The notes below the pieces were generated by a model that did no database searches, had not been told where the DNA came from, and saw only the letters and a program-made list of their open reading frames with translations. A stretch of DNA of 64,000 nt from CAZABP01 sp964483245 (GTDB lineage: Bacteria; Planctomycetota; UBA1135; UBA2386). Position numbers and translations under genes: made by a program. The stretch is from NCBI GenBank assembly GCA_964483245.1, contig CAZABP010000010.1, forward strand, positions 1 through 64,000, given 5' to 3'. This document shows positions 34,043 through 42,281 of the stretch, in pieces; positions within the stretch are counted from its first letter, which is position 1; each line of letters begins with the position of its first letter.

Positions 34043-35264
34043 GCAACAGCTCCTTGGTCAAGCGATGGATCCGGCGGGCCGCATCGAGCCACGAGGCGCG
34101 GGTTGCGGCGTCGCCTGGCGCGCGCAGCATGTCGGCGAGCCATTGCCAGTCGTCGTCGGTGAGGCAGCCGCGCGCACGCGCCGCGACCCAGGCGAGCCGC
34201 TGTTCCTTGGCGAGCGAGTCCGGTGCCTGCATGCGCACCAGGACGAGCCGCAGGCGCGCGCGCGCGTAGCGTCGCAGCGCATCGGCGCTCGGCCCGGCCA
34301 TCGCGAGCAGGCCGGCGATGTTCTCGATCAGGAACGCCTTGCCGGCCGCAATCGCCGGTCGGGCGCGCAACGGCGCACCGAACCGGGCCGGCGCCGCCCA
34401 CAGCACCAGCGCCGCGACCAGCAGCAGATGCAGCGGCAGCAACAGCAACGGATACCGGCCGAGCTCCGCCCAGACGCTCGGTGCCTGCGCATGGCCGTGC
34501 AGCGTTTCGTCGAGGACCAGCATCCGTTCGCCGGCGCAGAGCTCTTGCAGCGCGCGCACGACGACCGCGGCGTTGTCGCCGTCGACGATGCCGTGGTTCG
34601 CGATCAGATCCGGATCGGACAGCACGTACAGCTGCATGGCCCCGAGGCGGACCGAGCCGAGCAGGACGCCATCCTCGCCCCAGATCAGACGGCGGCCGGA
34701 GAACCCGCGCATCAACTGCGGTTCGGACAGCGTCGGATCCGGCACCCCGAGCGAGCTGTGCCAGAGCTGCGGCCGCGAGCGCACGATCCCAGCATCGATC
34801 CCAATCCACTCCAGCACGCGTTCGACGTCCTCCACCGGTGCCGAGCCGGCGCGGTGCAGGCGGCCGCGGTCGGCCGGCGTGGTCTCGGCGCGGCGGCGCG
34901 GCAGCACGACGAGCGCCGCTGCGCCCGGCGCGTCGAGCTCGCGCAGCTCGTCGAACAGCTCGTCGCCGGCAGTGAACGTCGGCTCGGCGAACACCAACAG
35001 CGTGCCCGGCCCGGCGCGCTGCAGCGTCGCGTGGCGCGAGACGAGCAACGGCACGCCGAGCTCGGCCAGCGTCTGGCGCAGGACCATGTGACCGAGTCCG
35101 GAACGGCTGAAGCTGTCACTGCCGACCGTCGGCCGCGAGACGCCATCGGCACGCCGGATCAGGAGCCAGCCGGCAGCGAGCAACGACACGGCGCCGGCCA
35201 GCAGCAGCAGCCGCAGTGCGCGCGCCGGCAGCGGGGATTCGTTCAGCTCGCGGGCCGGCCGCAC
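34029..35264 (-). CDS. DUF4350-like membrane protein
   Basis: The 411-residue product begins at GTG 35264, overlapping the preceding gene by 22 nt. Seen: an N-terminal membrane segment (ALRLLLLAGAVSLLAAGWLLI), a GATase-like alpha/beta domain typical of DUF4350 (TFSAGDELFDELRE-type pattern: TLLVFAEPTFTAGDELFDEL, then LLGSVRLGAMQLYVLSDPDLIANHGI, GERMLVLDETLHGH), a second membrane segment (LLLLPLHLLLVAALVLWAA), and a cytoplasmic helical tail. It fits the usual order DUF4129-DUF4350-MoxR-DUF58. The exact start is uncertain. Confidence 0.78.
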   Translation of the reverse strand: MRPARELNESPLPARALRLLLLAGAVSLLAAGWLLIRRADGVSRPTVGSDSFSRSGLGHMVLRQTLAELGVPLLVSRHATLQRAGPGTLLVFAEPTFTAGDELFDELRELDAPGAAALVVLPRRRAETTPADRGRLHRAGSAPVEDVERVLEWIGIDAGIVRSRPQLWHSSLGVPDPTLSEPQLMRGFSGRRLIWGEDGVLLGSVRLGAMQLYVLSDPDLIANHGIVDGDNAAVVVRALQELCAGERMLVLDETLHGHAQAPSVWAELGRYPLLLLPLHLLLVAALVLWAAPARFGAPLRARPAIAAGKAFLIENIAGLLAMAGPSADALRRYARARLRLVLVRMQAPDSLAKEQRLAWVAARARGCLTDDDWQWLADMLRAPGDAATRASWLDAARRIHRLTKELLRADR

Positions 35265-35947
35265 GCTGCCTCCCACTCCTCGAACCGCGACCGGCAGTCG
35301 GCGAACTCGCCCGCGTCGATCTGCTGGCCGCCGTAGCGGGCACGCTCGCCGAGGGTCAGGCAGCTCCACAGCCGCGAGCGATGCGATTCGCCGGCGAGTC
35401 CGAGCACCTCGCGCGCGGTCGCGGCGCGCGGAAACGCGCTGCCGCGCAACCACGCCAGTCGCGCGATCGCGTGCAGCAGCATTGCGTGCAGCGCCTCCGC
35501 ATGGTCACCGGCTGCCGCGGCGGCCCGCCAGTCTGGAAGGTCGGGCGATGCGGCAGGTTGCAGCTCGCGGACGCGCACGCGGCTGCCGGGTGCCGCCGCA
35601 GCCGGCGCAGCGCGTGGTGCCGGGTGCGCCCAGGTCGCAATCAGACCGACGACGAGCAGCACGACCAGCACGCCGATCAACACCCAGGCCATCGTCGATG
35701 CGAAGCCGGTGCCGAGCTCGAGGCCGAAGCCACCGACGCCCACGTTCCATTCCGATCCGGTGTCGCGGCCCGATTCCCGCTCGCTGTCGGCGGTCCCGGA
35801 CGACGGCAGGCCCTCGTCCGGCAGCGTCGTTTCGCAGGCGTGCTCCCGCGCGACGCGTTGCGCCGTCTCCTGGATCGTTGCCGGATCCTGCGCCGGCAAT
35901 GCAGCCACGAGCGCGCAAGCCAGCCAGAGCCTCCGGACCCCGATCAC
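35243..35947 (-). CDS. DUF4129-like envelope protein, first gene of the MoxR operon
   Basis: GTG 35947 gives 234 residues with a compact signal peptide (IGVRRLWLACALVAALPAQ), an acidic/Ser-rich periplasmic part, one membrane segment (TMAWVLIGVLVVLLVVGLIATW), and a C-terminal cytoplasmic domain (HAEALHAMLLHAIARLAWL, TLGERARYGGQQIDAGEFADC) that matches the DUF4129 pattern ending in a conserved RYGG/ERIRYG-like motif. An ATG at 35983 in the same frame adds 12 residues; I prefer the GTG because of the signal peptide and a TAACGT box 7 nt upstream. Role unknown. Confidence 0.75.
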   Translation of the reverse strand: MIGVRRLWLACALVAALPAQDPATIQETAQRVAREHACETTLPDEGLPSSGTADSERESGRDTGSEWNVGVGGFGLELGTGFASTMAWVLIGVLVVLLVVGLIATWAHPAPRAAPAAAAPGSRVRVRELQPAASPDLPDWRAAAAAGDHAEALHAMLLHAIARLAWLRGSAFPRAATAREVLGLAGESHRSRLWSCLTLGERARYGGQQIDAGEFADCRSRFEEWEAACGRPAS

Positions 35948-35954
35948 GCGGCGA

Positions 35955-35960
35955 ACGTTA
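35955..35960 (-). promoter_or_regulatory. Candidate leaderless -10 box before the MoxR operon
   Basis: TAACGT on the minus strand, 7 nt before GTG 35947. Confidence 0.3.
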
Positions 35961-35975
35961 GCCGGGTCCAATTGC

Positions 35976-36004
35976 TTGTCCATCGAGGCGGGGCTGGCTA
36001 GCCT
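35976..36004 (+). promoter_or_regulatory. Candidate promoter for the 36100 gene
   Basis: TTGTCC (35976-35981), a 17-nt spacer and TAGCCT (35999-36004). It would give a leader of roughly 90 nt, and this gene is one of the few with a strong Shine-Dalgarno site. Confidence 0.35.
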
Positions 36005-36099
36005 CCCGCGCCTCGTTCCGCGATGGTGCAGCGGCCATCCACGCGTCTGGGAGCGCGTGCCGGTTGTGGGCGGAGCACCCAGACGATGAGGAGAGACTG

Positions 36100-36882
36100 A
36101 TGGCCAGCAGGCGCCGTGATTACCAGGTTCCGACCAGCGTGCTGCTCGGCGAGAGCATCTCGATCCTGTTCACGAACCTGCCGTCGTTCCTGCTGCTCGC
36201 GCTGCTGGTGTTTGCGCCGTACTTCGGGTTCGTCTGGTTCAACCCGGAGCTGCGTCAGGCGCTCGGCGTGCAGGAGCCGACCTACGGCCAGTACTCGTGG
36301 GGGGAATTCGCGTTCGACATGCTGGGCAACGTCGTGTTGCCACAGCTGTTCCAGACGCTGCTCGCCGGGATGGTCGTCTACGGCGTCGTGCAGCGGCTGC
36401 GCGGCTCGCCGGCCCCGCTGGGCCAATGTGTCGCGCAGGGATTCCGCGCGTTTCCGCGCCTGGTGTTGACCGCGCTGCTGTCCGGTCTCCTGGTCGTCAT
36501 CGGTTTCCTGCTGTTCTTCATCCCCGGCGTCTATCTGCTGTGCAGGTTCTTCGTCGCCGTGCCTGCCGCCGTCATCGAACAGACGGGGCCGGCCCAGAGC
36601 CTCAGGCGCAGCGCGCAACTCGTGCGCGGCAGCGGATGGCGGATCTTCTGGACCCTGCTCGTGATCGGGATCTCCAACTACATCCTGACGGCGCTGCTGT
36701 TGCTCCCGTTCGTCGAAGTCGATGGACCGCCTGACTCTCCGGTGGCGTTCCTGATGCTCGGCACGGTGATGACGGTCCTGTTCTCGCTGTGGAGCGCCAC
36801 CGCCAGCGGCGTCGCCTACGCGCGCCTGCGCCAGCACAAGGAACACGCCGACATCGATCAGCTCGCCGCCGTGTTCGCCTGA
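36100..36882 (+). CDS. Polytopic membrane protein, YciC/glycerophosphodiesterase-membrane-domain-like
   Basis: ATG 36100 is set by GAGGAGA six nt upstream. The 260-residue product starts with a short cytoplasmic lead (RRDYQVPTSVLLGESISILFTN) followed by about six membrane segments. The block FIPGVYLLCRFFVAVPAAVIEQTGPAQSLRRSAQLVRGSGWRIF strongly resembles the conserved core of YciC/UPF0259-like and glycerophosphoryl-diester-phosphodiesterase membrane domains (pattern PGIYL..R......V.E...G..AL..S..L..G..W). Function unknown. It converges with the GNAT gene with a 4-nt gap. Confidence 0.75.
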   Translation: MASRRRDYQVPTSVLLGESISILFTNLPSFLLLALLVFAPYFGFVWFNPELRQALGVQEPTYGQYSWGEFAFDMLGNVVLPQLFQTLLAGMVVYGVVQRLRGSPAPLGQCVAQGFRAFPRLVLTALLSGLLVVIGFLLFFIPGVYLLCRFFVAVPAAVIEQTGPAQSLRRSAQLVRGSGWRIFWTLLVIGISNYILTALLLLPFVEVDGPPDSPVAFLMLGTVMTVLFSLWSATASGVAYARLRQHKEHADIDQLAAVFA

Positions 36883-36886
36883 GCAG

Positions 36887-37900
36887 CTAGAACAGGTCGC
36901 TGTCGCCGATCGTGAAGTACCAGTGCTCGCGGTACCACGCGATCCGTTCCGGCGGCTCGCGATACAGCATCAGGCACGGGTTGTAGAACGACGGCTCGGT
37001 GCCGAGGCCGAGCGCATCGGCATGCGCCACGAGCGCCGAATGCGGCGGCACCCACAGCTCGAGGCGGCCCATGCCGCGCGCGCGCGCCTGCGCGCAGGCG
37101 GCGGCGAGGGCGGCCTGGTACGCAGCGCGGTCCTCCGGCGGGACGACGATCTCGCAGACGGCGAGGATCGGCACGCCGGCCCAGCCGGCGCGTAGCGCGA
37201 GGATGCCGCGCAGCCCGCCATGCGCGTCGCGCAGCGCGAGCAGGTCGTGCGGGATCGGGCAGCGCAGGTACCGCCACGCGAGGTACGCGCGGTCCCGCAC
37301 GAGGCCGAACCGCACCGACGGCGCCACGCGCTGCCACAGCGCGTCGACGTCGGCGCCGAGTTCGTGCAGCGGTCCGGCCGTGATCCCGGGGACCTGCGGC
37401 ACATCCGGCGCACCCTGGAAGAAGTTCAGGAACCGCGTCGGCAGCGGCTGGTGCACGATGTGGTAACCGAGCAGCGACGTGCCGACGCGCAGCGCGATCT
37501 TGTTCGGAAAGCCGTAGCCGGCGTGCGCGTGCTGCGCGTTCCCCCAGGTCGCGAAGAACAACTGCGCCGCCTGCAGGAACGGCCCCTCGCGCTTGAGCCG
37601 CCGCCGCCAGTCCGGATGCACCATCGAGTCGACGCCGTGCGTGACCAGCACTTCGTCGCCGTCCAACCGCGCGCGCAGCGGGATCGTCGCGTAGTGCGCG
37701 ATGACGTCGCCGGCTTCGGACACTGCGACGGCAGCCCACGGACCATGCGGCGGCTGGCGATACTCCCAGTCCCAGAACTCCGGCCCGCGCGGCGTGAACC
37801 CCGGATCCCCCTCGCCGAACACGCGGTTGAACAGCGCGAGGATCCCGACCTCGTCGCCCGGGCGATACGTCCGGACCGTGTAGCCCGGCTGCTGGCTCAC
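36887..37900 (-). CDS. GNAT-fold acetyltransferase-like protein
   Basis: The 337-residue product shows a GNAT opening (YTVRTYRPGDEVGILALFNRVFG), a central strand/loop AVAVSEAGDVIAHYATIPLRARLDGDEVLVTHGVDSMVHPDWRRRLKREGPFL that corresponds to GNAT motifs D and A (acetyl-CoA loop in HPDWRRRLKREG), and a second, more degenerate C-terminal half, suggesting a tandem GNAT or FemAB-like layout. The substrate cannot be predicted. It overlaps the glycoside hydrolase gene by 4 nt (ATGA), so a sugar or envelope-related substrate is possible. Confidence 0.75.
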   Translation of the reverse strand: MSQQPGYTVRTYRPGDEVGILALFNRVFGEGDPGFTPRGPEFWDWEYRQPPHGPWAAVAVSEAGDVIAHYATIPLRARLDGDEVLVTHGVDSMVHPDWRRRLKREGPFLQAAQLFFATWGNAQHAHAGYGFPNKIALRVGTSLLGYHIVHQPLPTRFLNFFQGAPDVPQVPGITAGPLHELGADVDALWQRVAPSVRFGLVRDRAYLAWRYLRCPIPHDLLALRDAHGGLRGILALRAGWAGVPILAVCEIVVPPEDRAAYQAALAAACAQARARGMGRLELWVPPHSALVAHADALGLGTEPSFYNPCLMLYREPPERIAWYREHWYFTIGDSDLF

Positions 37901-40116
37901 GGTTCGCGTTCCAGCCCCAGCGCGAAGCCGGCGCCGCCCCAGCCCTGCACGATCTTGACCAACACCTGGTGACGGCCGGCGCCCAGCGCGATCCCGGACA
38001 CCTCGTCCTGTCCCGGCGACACGCCGCGGATCGCGACGACGCGATGCACCGCCCGGCCGTCGATCCAGACGCGCGCCGCGTCGTCGGAGCCGAACGACAG
38101 CCGGTAGCTCCCGTCCGCAGGGACTTCGACCACGCCGGCCGCGTAGCAGACGCAGTCCTCACAGCCCGGCAGCAGCTCGCGCAGATCCAACACGTGCGTT
38201 CCGGGCGCGACATCCCGCCACGCACCACCGCGCGGCGGCGCCAGCGAGACCTCGTCGGCGATCGTCTCCGCATCGAGCGTGCGCGCGAAGGCGGCCAGCA
38301 CGGCCTCCTTCGGCGTCTGCGGGGTGATCTCCATGCCGGCCGGCAGCGGACCGAGCAGCGACCAGCGCTCGACGCGGACTGCCGGCGGCAGCTCCACCTC
38401 GCCGCGGATCACTGCGCGCAGCCGGTCGACGTCGACCTTCGGCGTCCGGTCGTAGTGCACGAGCCCGTTCAGCTCCTGCTCGACGTCGGTCAGCTGCGTC
38501 CAGATGAACCCGCCGAGCCCCGGCTGCTGCTGGATCGGCTGCAGCAGGCGGTGGATCCGTCGCACGAACGCGCCCGCATCCGGCGCCGTCGTGTAGCCCC
38601 ACCCTTCGCTCCAGACATGCCCCGGCAGGAAGAACGCGATCCCGCCGCATTCGCCGATCCAGACTGGCCGCGCGGCCCCCGGCTTCGCGTGCTGCGTCAG
38701 GTCACCACCGTAGTCGTGCACGTCGACGAAGTCGGTGTCGTCCCGCTGCGTCCAGCCGGAGGCATCGGTGAGCGTGCGCGTCGGATCCTGCCCGCGCAGC
38801 CACTGCACGAGCTCGGTCTGGAACGCACCCGGCTTCCCCCAGTCCTCATTGATGACGACCCAGTGCACGACGCTCGGGTGGTTCTGCAGCTGCTCGACGA
38901 CCGCCGCCAGCTCGCCGCGGAAGTTCGCGCGCGCCGGCTCCGTTGCGAACGACATGCTGGACGGCATGTCCTGCATCACCAGCAGCCCGAGCCGGTCGCA
39001 GGCGTCGTACCACAGCTCGTCCTCGACCTTGACGTGCTTGCGCGCGAGGTCGAACCCGAGCCGCCTGGCGAGCGCGACGTCCGCTTCGAGCGCCGCAGCG
39101 CTCGGCGCGGTCATCCCTCCGGCCGGCCAGTAACCCTGGTCGAGTACACCGCGCACGAAGCGCGGCTCGCCGTTCAGACGCCACTGCCCATCCACGATCG
39201 AGACGGTCCGGAAGCCGAGCCGCGTATCCACCTCGTCGAGCACCGTGCCATCCGGCGCAAGCAGCGCGACCTTCGCCGCGTGCAGCACCGGCTGCTCCGG
39301 CGACCATGGCTCGGCGCCGGCGATGCGCCCGCGCAACGGTCCGCTCGCCGGCCCGCTCTGCTCGAACGTGCTGCCGTCCGGCCGCGGGACCCGCAATCGC
39401 AGGTGCGCTGCCTCGCCGCGCACCGCCGCCGCGATCGCGAACGTTCCGTCCGCGTCGGCGCGCACGCGCAACCGCTCGATCTCCGCGGACTCCGGCACCG
39501 CCTCCAACCAGACCGGGCGCCAGATCCCGGTCGTGCGCGTGTACCAGATCGAGTGCGAGCCAAGCTGCTTGCCACGCGGCTGCCAGCCGTCACGCGCCGG
39601 ATCGGCCGGATCGGTCACGTCCACCTCGAGCACATGCTCGCGCGCCGGATCGAGTCCGGCCGGCAGCAGGAACCCGAACCGGTCGTAGCCGCCGCGATGC
39701 CGGCCGAGCTCGACACCATCCAGGCGCACGACCGCTTCCCAGTCGACCGCCTCGAACCACAGCCGCACGCGCATCCCGCGCCACTCCGGCGGGATCCGCA
39801 GCGTGCGCCGGTAGCCGACGCGCTCGACGACCTGCTGGCCGAGGAACAGGCCGGACAGCGCCGACTCCGGCGCGAACGGGACGCGGATCTTCTGCGGATA
39901 CGGCCCGGCATGCCCGATCCGGAACTCCCACTCGCCGTGCAACGGCAGCCAGCGCTCGCGCACCATCGTCGGGCGCGGATGCTCGCGGCGCGGCATGACG
40001 GCCAGCACTTCGCGCGCGTGCGGCGTCGCGAGCGGGAGCTTCGCCGGCAGCGGCACGAACGGAGACTCCTGCGCTGCCGCACAGCAGGTCAGGACGAGGA
40101 TCGACAGCCTGCGCAT
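37897..40116 (-). CDS. Secreted glycoside hydrolase family 2 enzyme
   Basis: The 739-residue product has a signal peptide (LSILVLTCCAAAQ), a GH2 sugar-binding jelly roll (LPLHGEWEFRIG, RVGYRRTLRIPPEWRGMRVRLWFEAVDWEAVVRLDG), an Ig-like middle domain, and a TIM barrel with FRGVLDQGYWPAGGMTAPS, the acid/base HWVVINEDWG (Glu about residue 421) and the nucleophile in VWIGECGGIAFF (Glu about 487). Family members cleave beta-galactosides, mannosides or glucuronides; specificity is not readable here. About 130 C-terminal residues after the barrel form an extra beta domain (GSYRLSFGSDDAARVWIDG), like a PA14/F5-8 type carbohydrate-binding module. Confidence 0.88.
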   Translation of the reverse strand: MRRLSILVLTCCAAAQESPFVPLPAKLPLATPHAREVLAVMPRREHPRPTMVRERWLPLHGEWEFRIGHAGPYPQKIRVPFAPESALSGLFLGQQVVERVGYRRTLRIPPEWRGMRVRLWFEAVDWEAVVRLDGVELGRHRGGYDRFGFLLPAGLDPAREHVLEVDVTDPADPARDGWQPRGKQLGSHSIWYTRTTGIWRPVWLEAVPESAEIERLRVRADADGTFAIAAAVRGEAAHLRLRVPRPDGSTFEQSGPASGPLRGRIAGAEPWSPEQPVLHAAKVALLAPDGTVLDEVDTRLGFRTVSIVDGQWRLNGEPRFVRGVLDQGYWPAGGMTAPSAAALEADVALARRLGFDLARKHVKVEDELWYDACDRLGLLVMQDMPSSMSFATEPARANFRGELAAVVEQLQNHPSVVHWVVINEDWGKPGAFQTELVQWLRGQDPTRTLTDASGWTQRDDTDFVDVHDYGGDLTQHAKPGAARPVWIGECGGIAFFLPGHVWSEGWGYTTAPDAGAFVRRIHRLLQPIQQQPGLGGFIWTQLTDVEQELNGLVHYDRTPKVDVDRLRAVIRGEVELPPAVRVERWSLLGPLPAGMEITPQTPKEAVLAAFARTLDAETIADEVSLAPPRGGAWRDVAPGTHVLDLRELLPGCEDCVCYAAGVVEVPADGSYRLSFGSDDAARVWIDGRAVHRVVAIRGVSPGQDEVSGIALGAGRHQVLVKIVQGWGGAGFALGLEREP

Positions 40117-40167
40117 CGCGCGGAAAAGGACGCGGGAGATGGACTGCTGTCCACCTCCCGCGGTTGG

Positions 40168-40242
40168 TATCCCGTACGGGATTCGAACCCGTGTTACCAG
40201 AATGAAAATCTGGTGTCCTAGGCCGGCCTAGACGAACGGGAC
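40168..40242 (-). tRNA. tRNA-Glu(UUC)
   Basis: On the minus strand the acceptor GTCCCGT (40242-40236) pairs with ACGGGAT (40175-40169), with one G-U pair. The D-arm is CGTCTAGGCCGGCCTAGGAC, the anticodon stem-loop CCAGA-TTTTCAT-TCTGG (anticodon TTC), and the T-arm ACGGGTTCGAATCCCGT. CCA is not encoded. Confidence 0.96.
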
Positions 40243-40275
40243 CTGTGGAGCTCGGCGGAGTTCCGAGGGCGAGGC

Positions 40276-40303
40276 AGGGTACCAGCGGCGCACGTCGAGG
40301 CAA
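40276..40303 (-). promoter_or_regulatory. Candidate promoter of tRNA-Glu
   Basis: On the minus strand TTGCCT, a 16-nt spacer and TACCCT lie about 33 nt upstream of the tRNA 5' end. Confidence 0.4.
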
Positions 40304-40330
40304 CTCCGGGTCGCGACCCGGCGGGGACCG

Positions 40331-41158
40331 TCACCCCCCCAGCGACTTCAGCTCCTTCGGACTCGGGAGCTCGTCGAGCGAGCGCAGCCCGAACCGGTCC
40401 AGGAACCGCTGCGTGGTTCCGTACTGCAGCGGCCGGCCCGGCACCTCGGCGCGGCCGGTGATCGCGATCAGCTTGTGCTCGAGCAGCGTGCGCAGCATCG
40501 GGCCGGCCTTCACGCCGCGGATCGCCTCGATCTCGCTGCGCATGACCGGTTGGCGGTACGCGATCACGGCCAGCGTCTCGAGTGCCGCCGGGGACAGCCG
40601 CTCCGCCTTGCGGATCCCCTTGAACCGCTGCAGGTACGGGAACACCTCCGGCAGCGTCAGCACGCGTGCCGTCTCGCCGGCCAGCGCCACCTCGAGCGGC
40701 AGCCCGGACGCGCGAAGCTGCTGTTCGAGCCGCGCCAGGCCGTCCCGCACCGCCTGCTGCGTGCAGTTGCAGGCCTGCGCCAGGCGCAGGAACGAGACCG
40801 GTTCGCGCGCGAGCAGGAGCACCGCGAGCAGCACGCGTGCGACCTCGTCCGGCTCGGTCAGGACCGGGGCCGCGTCTTCGCCGGCCTCGTCGTCGCGATC
40901 CAGGCCCGCCTCCTGCGCGACCCGCTCGAGCTCGGCATCGGTGACCTCGGGGTCGATCGATGCCGGCGGGACGAAGCGCCGCGCACCCGGCTCGGATGGT
41001 CCGTCGCCGCTCATCGCCGCCTCGAACGGATCGCCGGCATCCTCGGGCGCGCGCCCGGCGCGCGGGTCGTCACCGTCCTGGTGCTCCGGTCGGTTCGGCG
41101 GCGGCCCATGGTCGGGAGCGGGTGACGATCCACCCGGCTCCCTCGTGATCTCGTCCAT
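40331..41158 (-). CDS. scpB: ScpB, segregation and condensation protein B
   Basis: ScpB is the kite subunit of the SMC-ScpAB condensin that organises the chromosome. Two winged-helix domains are visible: VARVLLAVLLLAREPVSFLRLAQAC with QAVRDGLARLEQQLRASGLPLEV, then RLSPAALETLAVIAYRQPVMRSEIEAIRGVKAGPMLRTLLEHKLIAITGRAEVPGRPLQYGTTQRFLDRFGL, the ScpB hallmark. The first 85 residues are an acidic, disordered extension not present in model ScpB proteins. It sits 12 nt downstream of the parvulin-type lipoprotein gene. No scpA is in view. Confidence 0.93.
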   Translation of the reverse strand: MDEITREPGGSSPAPDHGPPPNRPEHQDGDDPRAGRAPEDAGDPFEAAMSGDGPSEPGARRFVPPASIDPEVTDAELERVAQEAGLDRDDEAGEDAAPVLTEPDEVARVLLAVLLLAREPVSFLRLAQACNCTQQAVRDGLARLEQQLRASGLPLEVALAGETARVLTLPEVFPYLQRFKGIRKAERLSPAALETLAVIAYRQPVMRSEIEAIRGVKAGPMLRTLLEHKLIAITGRAEVPGRPLQYGTTQRFLDRFGLRSLDELPSPKELKSLGG

Positions 41159-41167
41159 GGACGCGAG

Positions 41168-41173
41168 GTTCTA
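41168..41173 (-). promoter_or_regulatory. Candidate leaderless -10 box before scpB
   Basis: TAGAAC on the minus strand, 9 nt before ATG 41158. It overlaps the stop codon of the preceding gene. Confidence 0.2.
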
Positions 41174-42184
41174 GCGACTCTCACGGTTCGGTGGAACGGT
41201 CTGCTTCGCTGCGAGCAGCTGCTCGTAGGCGGCCTGGAAGTCACTCGGCGCGAGCGGGCGCGTCGTCATCTCCTGGTCGAGTTCGGCGCGCACGTCGGCG
41301 AACGACACCTGCCGCCCCGGCATCCGCCGCAGGCAGTAGATCAGGTAGTGCCGCGGTCCGGCCGGCCCATCGACGGTGACGACCTCGGAGACTTCGCCCG
41401 GCGCGAGCGCGAAGGCCCGTTCGACGATCGGGTGCTTGGCGTCGCGGCGCAGCGCCGGCAGCAGGCCCCCTTCCTTGCGGCTCTCGTCCTCGGAATGGCG
41501 CAGCGCGAGCGTCGCGAAGTCGGCCCCCTCCGCCACGCGCCGCGCCATGTCCTCGATCGCGGTGCGGTCGCGCATCTGCAGGATCCGCACCTGCACGCGG
41601 TCGACGCGCAGCGCGAGGAACCGGACCACGTATTGGCGATACAGGCTCCGCGCCAGCGTCGCGCGCTGCCAGCGGCGGAACTCGTCGAGCTCGAGCCCGA
41701 ACTGCCGCTGCACGTAGTCGGCCAGCGTCAGCTCGCTGCCGAGCTCCTTCTGCACCTGCTCGGTCAGCCGGTTCTCCTCCGCCTCGAGCCGGCGTTGCAG
41801 GTCGGCGTCCTCGAGCAGGATCCCGAGCCGGCGGGCTTCGTCGGCGACCAGGGCGTCGAGCACGAGCTCGTGGATCAGCTTGCGCGTGAAGCCCGGGTCG
41901 GTGTCGCGCAGCCGGTCGAAGACGTGCCGCTTGTGGATCGCCACGTCGACCGCGCGTCCGAGCTCCTCATCGGTGCTGTCCGGGTCCGGCTCGAGGACCG
42001 AGGGGTCTTCGAGGGAGGGGATGTGTGGGCGCAGCGGTCCGATCGGCGGGGAGACGACCGCCGGCGACAGATCCGCGCGCGGTGCTGTGGCAGGAACCGG
42101 GGTCCTCTGCAGCGGCGGCGGATCGCTGGCGCAGGCGGCAAGTGTGAGCAGGAGGAGCGCGGCGCGGGGGATCATGCGGTGCAT
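41171..42184 (-). CDS. SurA/parvulin-type peptidyl-prolyl isomerase lipoprotein
   Basis: ATG 42184 (or 42175) yields a lipoprotein with lipobox LLLLTLAACASD. After a Pro-rich linker comes a SurA-N-like helical chaperone part (DALVADEARRLGILLEDADLQ, LADYVQRQFGLELDEFRRWQR). A degenerate parvulin domain follows (DRVQVRILQMRDRTAIEDMARRVAEGADFATLALRHSEDESRKEGGLLPALRR, then FALAPGEVSEVVTVDGPAGPRHYLIYCLRRMPGR). It probably assists folding of exported proteins. The frame stays open upstream to 42274 through two direct repeats, but the lipobox fixes the start. Confidence 0.82.
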   Translation of the reverse strand: MHRMIPRAALLLLTLAACASDPPPLQRTPVPATAPRADLSPAVVSPPIGPLRPHIPSLEDPSVLEPDPDSTDEELGRAVDVAIHKRHVFDRLRDTDPGFTRKLIHELVLDALVADEARRLGILLEDADLQRRLEAEENRLTEQVQKELGSELTLADYVQRQFGLELDEFRRWQRATLARSLYRQYVVRFLALRVDRVQVRILQMRDRTAIEDMARRVAEGADFATLALRHSEDESRKEGGLLPALRRDAKHPIVERAFALAPGEVSEVVTVDGPAGPRHYLIYCLRRMPGRQVSFADVRAELDQEMTTRPLAPSDFQAAYEQLLAAKQTVPPNRESR

Positions 42185-42278
42185 CCTCGCGTCGTCCTGT
42201 CCTGCGCGCGCCAACGGAACGCACGCGCTCGCGTCCGTCTGCGTCCTCGCGTCGTCCTGGTCTGCGCGCGCCAACGGA
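42181..42278. repeat. Two 38-bp direct repeats with 60-bp period
   Basis: 42181-42218 and 42241-42278 match at 35 of 38 positions (GC(A/G)TCCTCGCGTCGTCCTG...TGCGCGCGCCAACGGA). They fill the 97-nt gap between two minus-strand genes and end at the PpiC-like start codon. A paired operator or a local duplication is possible. Confidence 0.75.
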
Positions 42279-42281
42279 CTG

